A stretch of 64,000 nucleotides of DNA from Capsaspora owczarzaki ATCC 30864 (taxonomy: Eukaryota; Opisthokonta; Filasterea): contig NW_011887301.1 in assembly GCF_000151315.2 (NCBI RefSeq), positions 599,760 through 663,759 of the forward strand, read 5' to 3'. Position numbers and translations under genes: made by a program. Within the stretch, counting starts at the first letter, position 1. Each line of letters begins with the position of its first letter. A model generated the notes under the pieces. That model did not search any database and had not been told where the DNA came from. It saw only the letters and a program-made list of their open reading frames with translations. Shown in pieces: positions 49,231-62,500 of the stretch.

Positions 49231-52200
49231 CGATCGCAGAACTTTGCATTGGCTGGACTTGCGTTGAGTTTGCGACGGCGAGTGCACAATGGGGAGGAAA
49301 CCGGGGAGCAACAGAGTTTACTACTGGGATTCAACCGAGAGCACGGCTGGGGGGGGGGGGAAATGGACGGATCGAACCGAGCCAACAGCCACGGATTCGC
49401 CTTCAAACCCTCACTCAATGCACTACTCTTCACTGATTGACTGTGTGTGCGACCGACTATGACAACCTACAACTATCTGCTAGAACGCATATGAGCGCAA
49501 ACTCTACAAGAAAGGCCTCAAGTGGGTCGACCAGCTCATCAAGAAGTATCACGACTATGCTGGTACAGTGCATCATCGCCTTGATGTTTGGCTTTCGCTT
49601 GTAAACTTTGACCTCTTGAGCTGACCCTTGTCGCCAACACTCACTCGTGACAGACGCCATCTCGATGCGCGGTTTGATCATCCACTGCATGGGCAAAAAG
49701 GAGGAGGGTTACACGGCCGCAAAGGGTGCCTTGAAGATTGGTCTCAGCTCGCACATTTGCTGGCACGTTCTCGGCCTGATGCATCGCTCGGACAAGAACT
49801 ACGTCGAAGCGATGAAGTGCTACAAGATGGCGCTGCGTCTTTCGCCCGAGAACCAGCAGATTCTGCGTGATTTGTGCTTGCTACAGACGCATATTCGTGA
49901 TCTTGATGGCTTGAAGGTAAGCGTTTGGTGTCGCCCTTTTTCCCCCCCCCCGCGTCTTAGCGGCTCCGCTTCGTCCCCAGCAGTCGTGACAATCATACCC
50001 ATTCTCACATTGCCTCCTCTCCCCTCCCCTTATCAACACTCCGACGATAGGCCACCCGTCACATCATCCTTGCTAGCAAACCGTCGCAGCGCGTCTCGTG
50101 GGTCGGCCTCGCCATTGCCTACCACCTTCTTGGCAAGCACGATGTCGCTGTGCAAACTCTGCAGGCATACGAAGACAACGACAAGCCCGCTTCGACCGAC
50201 GTCACCACATACGATCGCGACGGCTGGCCAAAGGCGCTCGACTTTGAGAAGAGTGAAATGCTCATGTACAAGGTCCAGTTGCTCGAGGAGGGTGGTCGCA
50301 TTCCCGAAGCCATTGCTTGCCTCGACAAGAACAAGGCACTAATCTCCGACCTGCGAGCATGGAAGGAGCAGCGCGGTGCGCTTCTGCTCAAGCAAGGCAA
50401 CCGAGCGGAGGCTGAGGACATCTTCCGCGGGCTGTTTGACGAAAACCCCAACAACCGCAACTATTTGACAACCCTCGAGTCCTGCGTTGACCCTGCGGGC
50501 GTCCAGACCGGAGCACCGCTGGACGAGTCGACCGAGCTTCGACGCCTGGCCTTCTACGATGAGCTTGCCGCCAAGTATCCCCGCTCGAACATTCTGCAGC
50601 GATTGCAGCTCAACTTTGCCACTGGCGACCGTTTCCAGAGCCGCGTTGACGCGTACTTGCAACGTCGCATCCGCAAGGGTGTCCCGACCCTGTTCACTGA
50701 CATTCGCTCCTTGTACGCCGACCCTGCCAAGGTCGCCGTGTTTGACAAGCTGATTCCTGCCTATGTCGCATCGTTGACAGCTTCGCAGACCTTCCCCGGC
50801 TCTAGCGCCAAGGAGACCTCCGACGTTGTTTTGTGGGCCAAGTTCCTCGCTGCCATGCACGACGACAAGCTCGGCCGCACCGAAAGCGCGCTCAAGCACC
50901 TTGAGGATGGCATTGCACACACCCCGACTCTCATTGAGCTGTACACGGCAAAGGGCCGCGTGCTCAAGCATGCTGGCGACTACCCAGCAGCTGCCCTCGC
51001 TCTCGAGACGGCGCGCGACCTCGACACCGCCGACCGCTACCTCAACGGCAAGTGCGCCAAGTACCAACTTCGCGCTGGGCGCATCACTGACGCGAGCGCC
51101 ACGGTCAAGTTCTTCCTCAAGGAAAACGAAGAGCCTGTCGAAAAGCTCGCTGAAATGCAGTGCATGTGGTTTGAGACGGAGCGTGGCAAGGCATTCGCCC
51201 AGCAAGGCGATATCGGTCGTGCCCTCAAGCAGTTCTACCTGGTGGACAAGCAGTACAATGACATTCATGAAGATCAGTTTGACTTCCACTCTTACTGCTT
51301 GCGCAAGATGACGTTGCGGTCGTACATCAAGTGCGTTACGGTGTTGCTGGGCAAATTCAGTCTTTGTTGTGGTTTACTCATTTGTTTCTCCCCCCCAAAC
51401 TTGCCTCCTTGCTTTCGTTGCTTTCCTTGCTTTGTCCCGTGTTAGGTTGATTCGTTATGAGGATACTGTTCGTGGCCACAAGTTCTTCTTCCGCGCTGCA
51501 ACCGAGGCCATTCGCTTGTATCTTGCCTTGCATGACAAGCCGCTGAATGCTGCCGCCGAAGCTGTTCTTGGCGACTGTGAGTTTTTTTATGTCTCAGGGA
51601 TTTTGTGTGCCTTCTTATTCAAGCAGGGCAGCATGAGGTGGATGACAAGAATGGAATCTGTTCGAGTTTTTGTTTTTCTTTTGTTTTTCTGTCAATGTTG
51701 TTTCTCCACTTATCGTCCTTGGTTTTCCCCCAACCAACCAACAAAAAACAGCTGCCGAAGACAAGGAACGCAAGAAGGCTCTGAGCAAACAGCGCCGTGC
51801 TCAGCAAAAAGCACAAGCAGCTGCGCCCACAGAAAAGCCCGGTAACGTCGCCAACGCCGTCGTAACATCCCTGTTCTTCCCTTTCATGCTCACTCTTCGT
51901 CTGATGTTCTTCTCTCCAACCAGCCTCCAAAGATGCGTCGGGCAAGGACAAGAAGGAGGACAAGGATGCCGATGGTGCCTCGTACCTGCAGTCCACAACC
52001 CTGCTGGAAGATGTCATGACTTTCGTACGACCACTTCAGCAACACGCTACCCAGCACATTGAGACTCATTTGTTGGCCTTTGAGGTCTATTTCCGCAAGA
52101 GTGAGTGTGTTTTTGAACGCTGGAGCGCCGCGTTGAATCCAGACGCTCGTTGTTGTTTCGTTTGTTTGTTCACTTTGATGTTTTCTGTTGACCTGGGGGT

Positions 52201-52915
52201 TTTTCAGACAAGCCACTGTTGATGCTTCAATCGCTCAAGCGTGCCCAGCGCATCGATGCCAACAATGCCGATTTGCACAAGGCTATTGTGCAGTTTGCGC
52301 TTCGAGGTAACCATGTTTGTTATTCGTTGCTCGGTTTGTTGTTGTTGGAACTGGGCGAGCTGCTGGTGCTCATTGTCATCACTCTTTCCATTACCATGAA
52401 ATGCAGTTGCTGCCAACGGCGCAACCTACCAACCAACCGTCAGCACTGTCATCAACCAGGCCCTGCCCGAGCTTTTGAACAAGCAGACTCCCAAGCAGTT
52501 TGTTGAGGCCTACAAGCCCGCCACATTGCTTCAGGTTCTTCGAAGTGAGTGCCCTTCCTTTCCGTGTTTGAAAACGAGTCGTGTCGCTCCACTGATTTTT
52601 TTTTTCCTTGTCCAGACGCTGAGGCTCGTTTGTTGGTTGACCCCGCATCCAAGTCACAGGCAATCAAGTTGGTCGTCGATGCAGCCAGCAAGGCGAGCGA
52701 CGCAACCATCGAGGTAAGTGAAAACCAAATCTGATGGGTCTCTTTGCTCATCGTTTAACCACTCAACGCGCAATCTGCTTTTGCTTGTGTGTGTCCCGTA
52801 GACCTTCTCGACTGTTCAGAATGCACTTGCAACGACCTTTGGCGACAAGGCATCAGCTACCGTCGTGGCTGACCTGGCGCGAAAGCAATACCCCCGCGCA
52901 ACACTGTGGAAGTAA
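48795..52915 (+). CDS. NAA15: NatA N-terminal acetyltransferase auxiliary subunit NAA15
   Basis: Ribosome-anchoring TPR scaffold that holds the catalytic NAA10 and co-translationally acetylates N-termini. Exons 48795-48857, 49484-49562, 49654-49916, 50051-51330, 51446-51576, 51752-51841, 51924-52100, 52208-52306, 52407-52544, 52616-52713, 52802-52915; 843 residues (human 866). The TPR pattern starts at once (YERKLYKKGLKWVDQLIKKY, MRGLIIHCMGKKEEGYTAAK, ICWHVLGLMHRSDKNYVEAM) and continues through the large exon. The family-specific basic segment ERKKALSKQRRAQQKAQA follows HDKPLNAAAEAVLG, as in human NAA15. The long first intron (626 bp) holds GA-rich and A-rich runs. All junctions keep frame. 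Confidence 0.96.
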
Positions 52916-53050
52916 ACGCCAACGTAACGCCTTGCTCCAGCCTCTCATTTCTAACTAAATTGGATTTCTTAAGCACCAACACCCCACCAATTGGAAAATG
53001 TTACGTGTTGTCCATGTGTCATCCTAACAACAATACATACACTTCTGCGC
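52916..53050. other. Short convergent spacer NAA15 / RAD17
   Basis: Only 135 bp separate two stop codons, so the two 3' untranslated regions probably overlap. Confidence 0.5.
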
Positions 53051-56000
53051 TCAATCGAATTCTTCAATGTCATCGTCAAGCATGTACAATGGAGCGTTAA
53101 CCGTGGCCGTTTGCCGCGTAGACGACTCTGTTATTGGTGGCGGGATCGCTGGTGCTGATGCTAAACTTGAGCTGGCCGCAACCAACGCTGTGGGATCGAC
53201 GGGCGGCTCATCTCGCTCGTCGTTATCGTTCTCATCCAACTTGGCAATCGTCGCCCTCCCTCCCGTCGTGAACCTGGCGAAAAAGTGCAAAAACGACATT
53301 TGCCCTATCAAGTTTTGAGGTTGTCCTGGTGAGCGACTGAAACATCATCCTCCATGAACACAAGTTGAAGCATTGCAAAATATCGTACGTGGATTCAAAC
53401 CAGTCCTTGGTGCCGGAAATCGACCGACAATCGGCAACAATTCGGTGATGACAGATCGCACGGGTAGCATATGGACTAGATTGGGCGAATGAAAGCAAAA
53501 ATGACTGAAAGGTTAGCAAAAACCCCACAAAAACCAAAGCATGCACAATGCACCCAAATACATCGTGGACTCGATCTCTTTCATTACAAGGTGTAGGCGA
53601 ATCGGCATCAAGGCCCTGGGATAGGGCGCGCGGTACGAGAAAGAGCGACCGAAACGTGTCGCGACTAGTGCGCTGCGCACGAACAGAAGCAAACCATTCA
53701 GGCTTGTGTAGGGGTCGCCAGGATTGGGGGGCAGGGTGCTGTCTCTCATATGCAATGCCACGAGCTGCGACCAGCGAAGCGTGGGACTGCAGCGAATCTT
53801 TGTTTCGCCAGCCACCGAGGAGCAAGTCCGCGTCGCTCAGGTGGTCTGCCGCGTGCGAAATATCGTCCAGATCGGCATAAAACTCGGAGTAATTTTGGTG
53901 TAGATAGGCGACGAAGAGTTCTGGACTGACGTGTGTTTGGTCAATCACCTCCTAAAGCGAATGGAAAACGTCAAAAAGGCGGTTGTTAGAACAACGTTCA
54001 ACTTGAATGTCGGCGCAACAATCACAAAGGGCCGCTGTACCTCTGGATTCATCAGCAGTTCTCGCCGCCTGTTTGACTCGGTTGTGAGCAGTTCTTCCAT
54101 TGGCAGGCAAGCCGGGCCTCCTGCGCAAATCCGAAAGTTAGTATTTGCTGAGTCCTACGCTCTCGCACATAACAGCTTCCTCCTTACGTTTGCAATTCAG
54201 AATTTTGCCAAGCGCGTGAAATAGAAACAATGAGGTATCGCGGCCAGTCGCAAGCAAAGAAGTTGGAGCGGCAACAACGGCTACACTGAGGTCTCTGCAA
54301 AAGCAACCCAGAAAGCATGAGCTTCAGCCAATACAATGCAGCAATGATCAATTCAAGGTTCAGATGGGCAGCAACGACCTACTTGGCATCTGGAATCTGT
54401 TTGGCAAGAGGTCGCCGAGCTCCAGGGGCATTTCGTTTGAGCCAACCTGGCTCTGTGCTTTCATTGTCGCCACTTGCGTCATCATCCGAGCCATCCAGCG
54501 TGCTTTGGTCTTCAGGATTGTCGTCGATCTTTCTTGCGGGGATGAAATCTTGCGTGGTTTCGTCATCGCTGTCGTCAATCACAACACAGTCCTCCGCGTC
54601 CGAGTCCGGACTGAATTTCGCGCCACCAGATTTGCGCGTGATGATGCGTACTTTGCTGTGGCGGTCCAGTCGCACTTCTGAAGAGGCGTTCTCTTCCTGG
54701 AGAGACCGTTTGGTTCCTGTGCTGGTGGATCTCCCATTCGAGTTGGGTTCAACCTGACGAGTCTTGGACGTTTCCATTTCAGCAAAACGCCGACGCTGAA
54801 GCACCTTTTGCTCCAAGCAGTAAAATTGAAGAGCATTGATGGCAGCACGAACGTCGCCGCTGCTGGTGAGGGCCAGAGTAGCAATTTCGCTCTTGTCCAA
54901 CTGGGGCACTTCGAGAATCGAGCTCGACCGGAGCGCAAGCTGGTGCACACGTGTGATCGCCTTGACCAATGCCGTCTGTGAGACGGCATTGAAGGATATC
55001 CGATGCACTCGAGGCGCATTGTAGCCGGGTAATGTCTCCAGGACATCCAGGGGAAACAAATTTCTTACTTCCGACTCGCCATTGCGGGTGTCGGAAATAA
55101 TGAAAATCACTGGATATCGGGCATGGGCCGCAGCATTTCTTACGACGTCATGGAACGATGCATACTGACTCGGGACCAGGTGCGGCATGTCCTCGACGAG
55201 AATTACCTTTCCGAGGTTGGAAGGGGAACTGCCGTCCGCCTGACCCACGGTTGGTAACACGCCAAGCAATCCTGCATTCGACGATGTGGTAGATGTCTGG
55301 TTGGCCTCAACAGCGACCGTGTTGTATCGATCCGACCTGCCCAAAAACTCTTGGAACGCGACAACGGTTGAGAGATTGGCCTCTTGGTTGCTGGCCCGCT
55401 CTTCGGAAGTACCAGACGCTGACAACATTGCAGCGGTGCTGGCAGATGCCATGGAATGCTGTGTGCGAATCGACAACCGTTTGTTGGGAAGCAGAGTGAG
55501 AGCGAGTAAGAGAGTGAGGGAGGGGCAGGTGGATCAACTCGCAACCGTCCGAGTCAAGTACAGACCTTCCACGATTCACGAACTGGATTGACCCATTCGC
55601 AAATCTCAAAGCGAAGACTACTGGCCAGCGAGCGAATGAGGGCGGTCTTGCCGGCACCAGGTGGGCCAGTCAGCAGCAGCACTTTGTGCGCCTTTCCATT
55701 GGTCGCTCCGGCTCTTCGGCCAGCTTGTTGGATTGCTATCTGGATCCAAGCCTCGACTTCCTCAATCTGCACGCAGTACAAATCAAAGCAAAGACATGTC
55801 AGTCCTCGAATCAAGAACGATATATCGTTCCTCGCTCGTTTCCCCGCTCACAAAGTCACAGATCGCAGCGTCGAACACAGCATTGAAAAATGATCATCCT
55901 CACGATCATCATCATCGCCAACATCCACGCAGCACAAAAAAACACACACACACACACAAAAGAACGCAACAAAATTTGCGCGCCAATTTTTTTGTTCTTT

Positions 56001-56588
56001 TGTTTCAAAACTCTTCGTATTTTTGTGTTTCATAGCAGATGAGCATTCAAAGCTTACGCGTTTCTTGTGCACGCAGAGCTCGGCTGCGGCGACAGGGGCA
56101 AACCGCTCCACCCACGGCAGAGTGGCCAGCAGGGCGGCGTTGGCAGACAAGGGCGATTGCGCGGGATCGGACGCAGCGGAGGACGACGAGGACGCAGCGG
56201 CGGACGAGGACGATGGGGTCGAGGAGCGCGCTTTGGGTTGAGAGCTGCGCGCGTGCGTTGCTGCTGCGGTGGTGGTGGTGGCGCGTGGCGCTGGATCGGC
56301 CGGCGCCTCCCTGGCAATCGCGCTGGCAACACTAGAAGGGACGACAACGTCGGGGGCAGCGGCGGTGGAGGACGTGGCGGCTGGCCGCGGCTGCTGGCGG
56401 CGAAGCATGTCAACGACGGACGACATGCCCCGTGCACCCGAGACTGTTGCTGCTGCTGCTGCTGCTGTTGCAGGCTGCTGCGCCGACGATGACGATGATG
56501 ATGTTGTTGTTGTTGAACGTGCTGAAGCGGAGGATGTCGACGCCGTGGCGGACGATCGTCGCGCCTTGGCCTTGCTGGCCTCTGGCAT
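53051..56588 (-). CDS. RAD17: Checkpoint clamp loader RAD17
   Basis: Replaces RFC1 in the RFC complex that loads the 9-1-1 clamp at damaged DNA and activates ATR signalling. Exons 56058-56588, 55566-55766, 54383-55458, 54188-54294, 54041-54120, 53588-53951, 53389-53475, 53051-53325; 906 residues. The N-terminal 155 residues are a Ser/Ala-rich disordered extension; then WVERFAPVAAAELCVHKKR. Walker A is LLTGPPGAGKTALI. The Walker B region is VILVEDMPHLVPS, and the sensor 1 region is YPVIFIISDTRNG; sensor 2 area SSGDVRAAINALQF. A long acidic/disordered insert precedes DTSLFLFHALGKILNCKR, which is RAD17-specific. Later: LYLHQNYSEF-like LHQNYSEFYADLDDIS and SWRPLHKPEWF. The end DDDIEEFD is acidic, where RAD17 proteins carry their clamp-contacting tail. 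Confidence 0.93.
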
Positions 56589-57018
56589 TGCTCGCTCGCT
56601 CGGTTGCCTTTTGTCTCTACTGCAACTTTGCCAACGAATCCAAAAGCGCCAAAAAACGACGGTCTTTTGCAAAGAGGATGAAATAAATAAATCAGACTGG
56701 ACCCAACCCCCCATCTGAATGTAAAGATCTCCACAATCGACATGGACTTGGATCAAGATCCATCTCGTTTGTTTCCATCTCGTTCGTTTCGATGTGATGG
56801 ACCTCTGACGTCAGACCGTCCTCTTGTTGAGCCCTTTATAAGATCGCTTGTCATTCAGTCTTCAATTTCATTCAGCTCAGCCTTGTTTTGATTTTTATTT
56901 TTGTTTCGCGTTGAAATCCCAATTTTGGTGCATTGACATCAAACAATTGCGATATTACATCACTTTTCACTCAACAAGAACGCTGACGTCGCGAGCTCCA
57001 TCTCCTCATCCATCCACC
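56589..57018. other. Divergent promoter region RAD17 / RBR ligase
   Basis: 430 bp between start codons. On the RBR side it contains a palindromic CRE and a TATA-like box, annotated separately. On the RAD17 side nothing specific is seen. Confidence 0.55.
56806..56842 (+). promoter_or_regulatory. CRE plus TATA-like box upstream of the RBR gene
   Basis: TGACGTCA (56806-56813) is a perfect palindromic CRE for CREB/ATF bZIP proteins. TTTATAAG (56835-56842) lies 22 bp further on, about 180 bp before the RBR start codon. A second near-CRE, TGACGTCG, is at about 56983. Arrangement and spacing suit an inducible promoter; this is a motif-based inference. Confidence 0.45.
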
Positions 57019-58316
57019 ATGACTTCCACGCTTTGCCAAGTTTGCTACGAAGAGACCTTCACCTCCATGTCGTCGTGCTGCGGTCGCGCTTGTGAGACTT
57101 GCATGTGGAAGATGGTACGAATTTTGCGATTCACCAAAAACCAAAAACAGATGGACGAGCGTTTGTTTTTCATTCACACTTTTGAAATCACTTACATGTT
57201 TGATCACCCCGACGACAGTTCACCACCACCATCAAGAACACCCATGCAGGCTATATTCTTCTGACCTGCCCTGCTTGTGGCGATGCCGTGACGGACGAGG
57301 TTGCGGGCGAGCTGCTCGCGTATGATGTCTTTGAGCGTCTGCAAGCAAACCGCCAAACCCAGCTGGTCAAGATGGAATACGTCTCGTGTGCTTGGTGCAA
57401 TGCTGTGAGTTATTGCGAGCCAATGGCATCCAGGCATGGAGGGGGAAGGGGGGGGAGGAGGGCGAAAAAATGCAGCGTTTCGGCGTTGGGTTGGGAAAGG
57501 ATTCGCAAAAATTACACAATATTCGCCCACCAAAATTAGAACAAAAAGAACACAAGCCTCGTCGCTGTTGCTTTGACTCATCGTCACAAACATCCTTCTT
57601 TTGACCGCACGCACAGGAGTTCGATGTCACCAAGGCACAGACGTGGGCCGATGACATGTTTGTCGGAGTGAGTCGCGAGCGCCCAACCGACCGCCGCGAC
57701 TGTGTAATGTGCCCGGAATGCAAGCAGGACGTGTGCCGTGGATGGTAAGCCTTGAACATGCGTGATGCACTACCCGCAGGCCCCTTCCATCCTGCACCAA
57801 GGCAACTCACTCACTTACTCTCGTGTGGTTTTGTTGTTCTTTTGGTTTTCTGTTTTGTTCCGTGATTGCCCTTGCTTCGACAACCTCAGCGGCTCTCGCT
57901 ACGAATTTCACGCAGGCGTGAGCTGCACAAACTATCTGACGTGGGCGGTCGAGAATCAGGGCGAGTGGGAGACTTCTCGGGCCAAAAACTTTGACTTTTA
58001 CTTTTCGTTGCGCGAGAGCAATCCGTACCAAGCAGAGATGCAAGGTAGCATTGTCAGCAAGCAACGAGATATGCGCGATTCTCTCCACATGATCCACGGA
58101 TCCACAAAGCCTTGCCCGGATTGCAGCATTCGCATTGAGAAGAATGGCGGGTGCAACCACCACACGCACCATTGCCACGGGGCTACCACTGCCTCCCACT
58201 TTTGCTGGGAGTGCCTGGACCGCCATGCAGACGGCACGGTTATTGCCAACGGCGTTCGATGTGCCCATGGCATTACCCGGTACTGGGCACAGTTTGCCGT
58301 GGCGCGTGCTGTGTAA
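57019..58316 (+). CDS. Compact RBR-type E3 ubiquitin ligase
   Basis: RING-between-RING ligases pass ubiquitin through a thioester on RING2. Exons 57019-57114, 57219-57404, 57617-57744, 57890-58316; 278 residues, almost nothing but the RBR module. RING1: CQVCYEETFTSMSSC, CETC, then CPACG. IBR: CAWCNAEFD, MCPECKQDVCRGC, HAGVSC. RING2: CPDCSIRIEKNGGCNHHTHH, then SHFCWEC; the Cys in GGCNHH aligns with the catalytic Cys of parkin (GGCMHM). The RING2 loop is unusually His-rich and longer than usual (HHTHHCHGATTASH). No UBL, UBA or membrane anchor is seen, so targeting must come from partners. A CRE/TATA promoter lies upstream. Confidence 0.88.
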
Positions 58317-59508
58317 CATGTCCAGGTTGTTAGTTTTAGTTAGTTTGTTAGTTTTCACAACAGGGGATTTTCCCCATGTATATAATCTTAATTAAATTCA
58401 TCCCATCACGCAATATTGTCAGTTTGCAAAGTCGGCTGAAGCAGGGTAAGGCGGTGTTTTGGAATTTTCGTTCACAAGTCTCTTTCTTCCATGCGCCCCA
58501 GCTGTCCTTGTGTTGGATTCGCCCCTCAATTGCACTGCAATATTCAGGCGAAAGACTCACTGATATCCGTCCCGCAAGTGAAATACTCACTGGTATCCGG
58601 TAGTTGATGTTTGATTTGTACTTTAATTCCACATCCGCGCTCGGGGGTGAATGGTTTTTTTTTATAAGTGTTGGCTCGTTTCGGTCCTCCGTGGCGAGCT
58701 CGTAGCGATGATATGTTTCCACACAAGGCTCTGACCAACGAAGCAAAGCAAGTTGCTTTCCTTGATCGAAGGTGGTGGTGGGCTGATCACTTCTGTTATT
58801 GTTTGTTTGGGTTTTTTGAGCCGCTCTTTTGTGGTTTCCAGCAACAGTAAGCCAGAAAAGGCGCAGCGCATCGTCAACCCCCACCCAAGAAGCAAGCAGT
58901 CTCGTCGCTTCTTTTTGGATTGTCTCGCCTCCTTGTGTTCGAAGTGATCCGTGGTGGCGCATCGCGAACAGTCCGCAACCAGCATGGAAACGAGCAGGGT
59001 GCGAGTTTTGGCGCAGGCCAGGTGGATTGCGCCCGCGTTCCCTCCCTGCACTCCTTCTCTGTCTCGCTCCCCTCTGGTGCGCCTTGTTGGTGCGCCTTGT
59101 TGCTGCGAGCTGAATCAAACTCATGTTGACGAAGCGACAGAGCAGAAGGAGGCTGGCCTTGGAAGCAGCAGAACCAAAAAAAAAAAAAAAAAAAAAAAAA
59201 CACTCCGCACTTTCAATCAACGGTATTGCCGCCTCTTGGTCCTTTGTCCCCCTGGGAGGGGGGGGGCCTCCGTATCTCTCCAAGGCGCATTGCATCACAT
59301 ACACACTGGAACCAGAGTCAAGAAGCGCGCTTTGGACAGAGGAGGCAGACAAGCAGCACGCTTCAGCTAAAGTTCGCCCGCTCGTCTTCAATTGAACACA
59401 AATCCATACATCCCCCACCCCGTCTGGCCTTCACTTCATGCAGTGGTTGTGGAACAGTGGCAAACTCACTCTCTGTCCATGCCTGTTTTTTGATTCACTT
59501 TTTGAAAG
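58317..59508. other. Intergenic region RBR / LRR gene
   Basis: 1.2 kb. A minus-strand frame of 356 codons (58348-59418) exists, but it runs through a homopolymer (poly-Phe), has no recognisable domain and overlaps similar long frames on the other strand; I treat it as chance. An A-run of about 26 (59177-59202) and a G-run (about 59258-59267) are present. Confidence 0.5.
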
Positions 59509-62500
59509 ATGACGCCAAAGGGGTTTGCCTTTGGACTGCTGCTGGTGGTGCTGCTTTGCGTGGTAAATCGCGCCCAGTTGGCCCAGGCAGTCAATGCATG
59601 CGACCCGGGCGTGTGCGCGTGCACGGGAGTGACTGTCAATTGCCAGAACAAAGGTTTCACAGCCATTCCAAGCGGAATTCCAGTCAACACCACGCAGCTG
59701 TACGTGTTCCCGTTGAGATGACCTTGAGTTGAAGCAACTCACTGGCATACAATCCCAAAAAAGGTATCTGCAGTCCAACTTGATCACCAACATCCCGGCA
59801 AGCGCATTCACAGGCCTGACTGCGCTGCAGGTCATGTAAGCAAGCAAAAAACGAAAAAAAAGGAAGAATCACGCACACAACCTGCTCACTCATTTTTGCG
59901 GCACTTTGATCTGTAGATACCTGACTTCCAACCAGATCGTCAGCATTTCCAGCGGCGCATTCTCAGGCCTGAGTGCGCTGACTTACGTGTAAGCAAGCAA
60001 AGGCAGGAAGAGTCGCACACTCAAGTAGCTCAACTCTCTTTGTACAGCTCTCTGTTCAACAACCTGATCACCAGCATTCCCGACTCCCTCTTCGCTGACC
60101 TGACTGCGCTGACTTACCTGTGAGCAAGCAAAACAGGAAGCATCACAAACAAAAAAAACCGCTCACTCGTTTTGCGACTGTATCTGTAGAGGTCTGCACG
60201 GTAACCTGATCACCAGCATGGCCGCAACTGCCTTCACCGGTCTGAACGTGCTGACACGATTGTAAGCAAGCAAAGACAGGAAGAATCATGGAGGCCAAAC
60301 GACTCACCTCGTGTGCGACTCTGTTGGAAGGGATATGTACTCCAACCATATCACCAGCGTCTCCGCCAACACATTCGCAGGCCTGAGTGCGCTTACTTAC
60401 CTGTAAGCAAGCCAAGTCATGAAGAATCACGCACGAATGGCTCACTCGTTTGTGGTTCTATCTGCAGGAGTTTATACGGCAACCAGATCACAAGCATTTC
60501 TGCAAACGCATTCTCAAACCTGCCTGCGCTGACCACCTTGTAACCAAGCAAAGTCAGGAAAACCCCCAAGCACAACACGGCTCACTCGTGTGCGCCTCAA
60601 TTTGTAGGGCTTTGTACGATAACCAGCTCACCAGCATTCCCGCGGACGCATTTACAGGCCTGAGCGCGCTGACGGAGTTGTAAGCAAGCAAAAGCAGGAA
60701 GAATCAAGGTCCAAACGACTCACTCCTGACTCTATCTGTAGGACTCTGTATGACAACGAGATCACCAGCATTTCGGCAAATTCATTCACAAGCCTCCCTG
60801 CGCTGATTATCCTGTAAGCAAGCAAAGACTTGATGAATCGCACACTCACTCGCTCACTCACTCACTCACTCACTCACTCACTCACTCACTCACTCGCTGG
60901 CGACTCTATCTGTAGGAGCTTAGACAGCAACCGGATCACCGACATTTCTGCAAATGCATTCACAGGCCTGACTGCGCTGAATATCTTGTAACTAACGCAA
61001 AGACAGGAAACAAGCTAGCACAAACGGCTCACTCGTTTGCGACTCGATCTGTAGATATCTGAGCCACAACCAGCTCAGCAGCATTTCCGCGAACGCATTT
61101 ACAGGCCTGAGTGGGCTGGATTCCTTGTAAGCAAAGCACTGGGCATGGAAAGAATCCACGACAAATGGCTTACCCGTTTTGCGACTCTATCTGTAGGACC
61201 TTATTCAACAACGAGATCACCAGCATTCATGTAGACGCCTTTACAGGTTTGCCTGCGTTGACTTCCCTGTAAGCAAGCTGAGGCATGCAGAAGCACACAC
61301 AAAACGGCTCACTCGTTTGCGAACACTGTTTGCAGATATCTGCAATCCAACCTGATCACCAGCATTCCTCCCTTTGTATTCACAAACTTGACTGCGCTGC
61401 AAATCCTGTAAGCGAGCAAAAATAGGAAGAATCGCACACCAGACAACTCATCACTCGTTTGCGACTCCATCTGCAGAGTTCTGGCCTACAACCAGATCAC
61501 CGGCATTCCCGCAAACGCATTCACAGCAGACCTGGCTGCACTGAATTATCTGTAAGCAAGCAGAGACATGAAGAATCACGTACACACGGATTACATGTTT
61601 TGTGACTCGCGTTGTAGGGATGTATCCGAAAACCAGGTCACCAGCATTCCTGCAAACGCATTCGCAGGTCTGCATTCGCTGAGTTCCTTGTAAGGAAACA
61701 AAGAAACAAAGAAGTGAAGAATCACACACAAACGACTCACTCGTTTGCGGCGCTATATTTGTAGGTTTCTGCAAGGCAACCAAATCACTAGCATTCTCAC
61801 CTCTACATTCCAAGGCCTAACTGCGCTGACTCACCTGTATGCAAGAACACTTAATGCACGTTCTCCATTCACCTCTCACTTCAAGTTACTGTTAGGATTT
61901 TGTCTGACAACCCTTTCACCACCTTGCCACCTGGCCTGTTCAAGGGCTTACCGAATGGCTTGATTTTGTCACCGCCCACGCTACTGTATATGAGCCCGAA
62001 CAACTTTACCTTTGGTGAGAACACTGTCGCGCCGCCCAGCACTTACGGCAGTGCATCCGAGCCATACCGTAAGTCTGAGAGTTGACTGCCAATCCCCATA
62101 AGATCATTTAGAAGCATTTTACTGACTTTTTTTTTTTGCACTTCAGAGTGTGACACGGTTTGCGGCACCTGCTATGCCGCTGGGTCCGATGCGTGCTGCC
62201 CGAGCAATTGCCTGATCTGCACGTCATCGTCTGTGTGCACGCAGTGCTCTGAAGGTGCTATGATGGTGAGCGGATCATGCGTCTCGCACGCTTGTGGCGC
62301 TGGCGGCTTGTGCACTTGCTCGGGAACGACTGTCGATTGCCAGAACCGTTCTCTCACCGTCATTCCAAGCGCAATGCCAAGTAACACGCTGACGGTGTAA
62401 GTGTTGCCGCCGAGTTGATCTCAGATGGAAACGTTGCCCAGCTGACTGGTGCACGGTCGATAGGTATCTGCAAGCCAACCAGATCACCAGCATTCCTGCC

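Noticed and set aside
58348-59418. Minus-strand open frame of 356 codons
   Set aside because: It crosses a long T-run giving poly-Phe, has no domain or conserved motif, and comparable long frames exist on the opposite strand. It is probably chance in GC-rich DNA.
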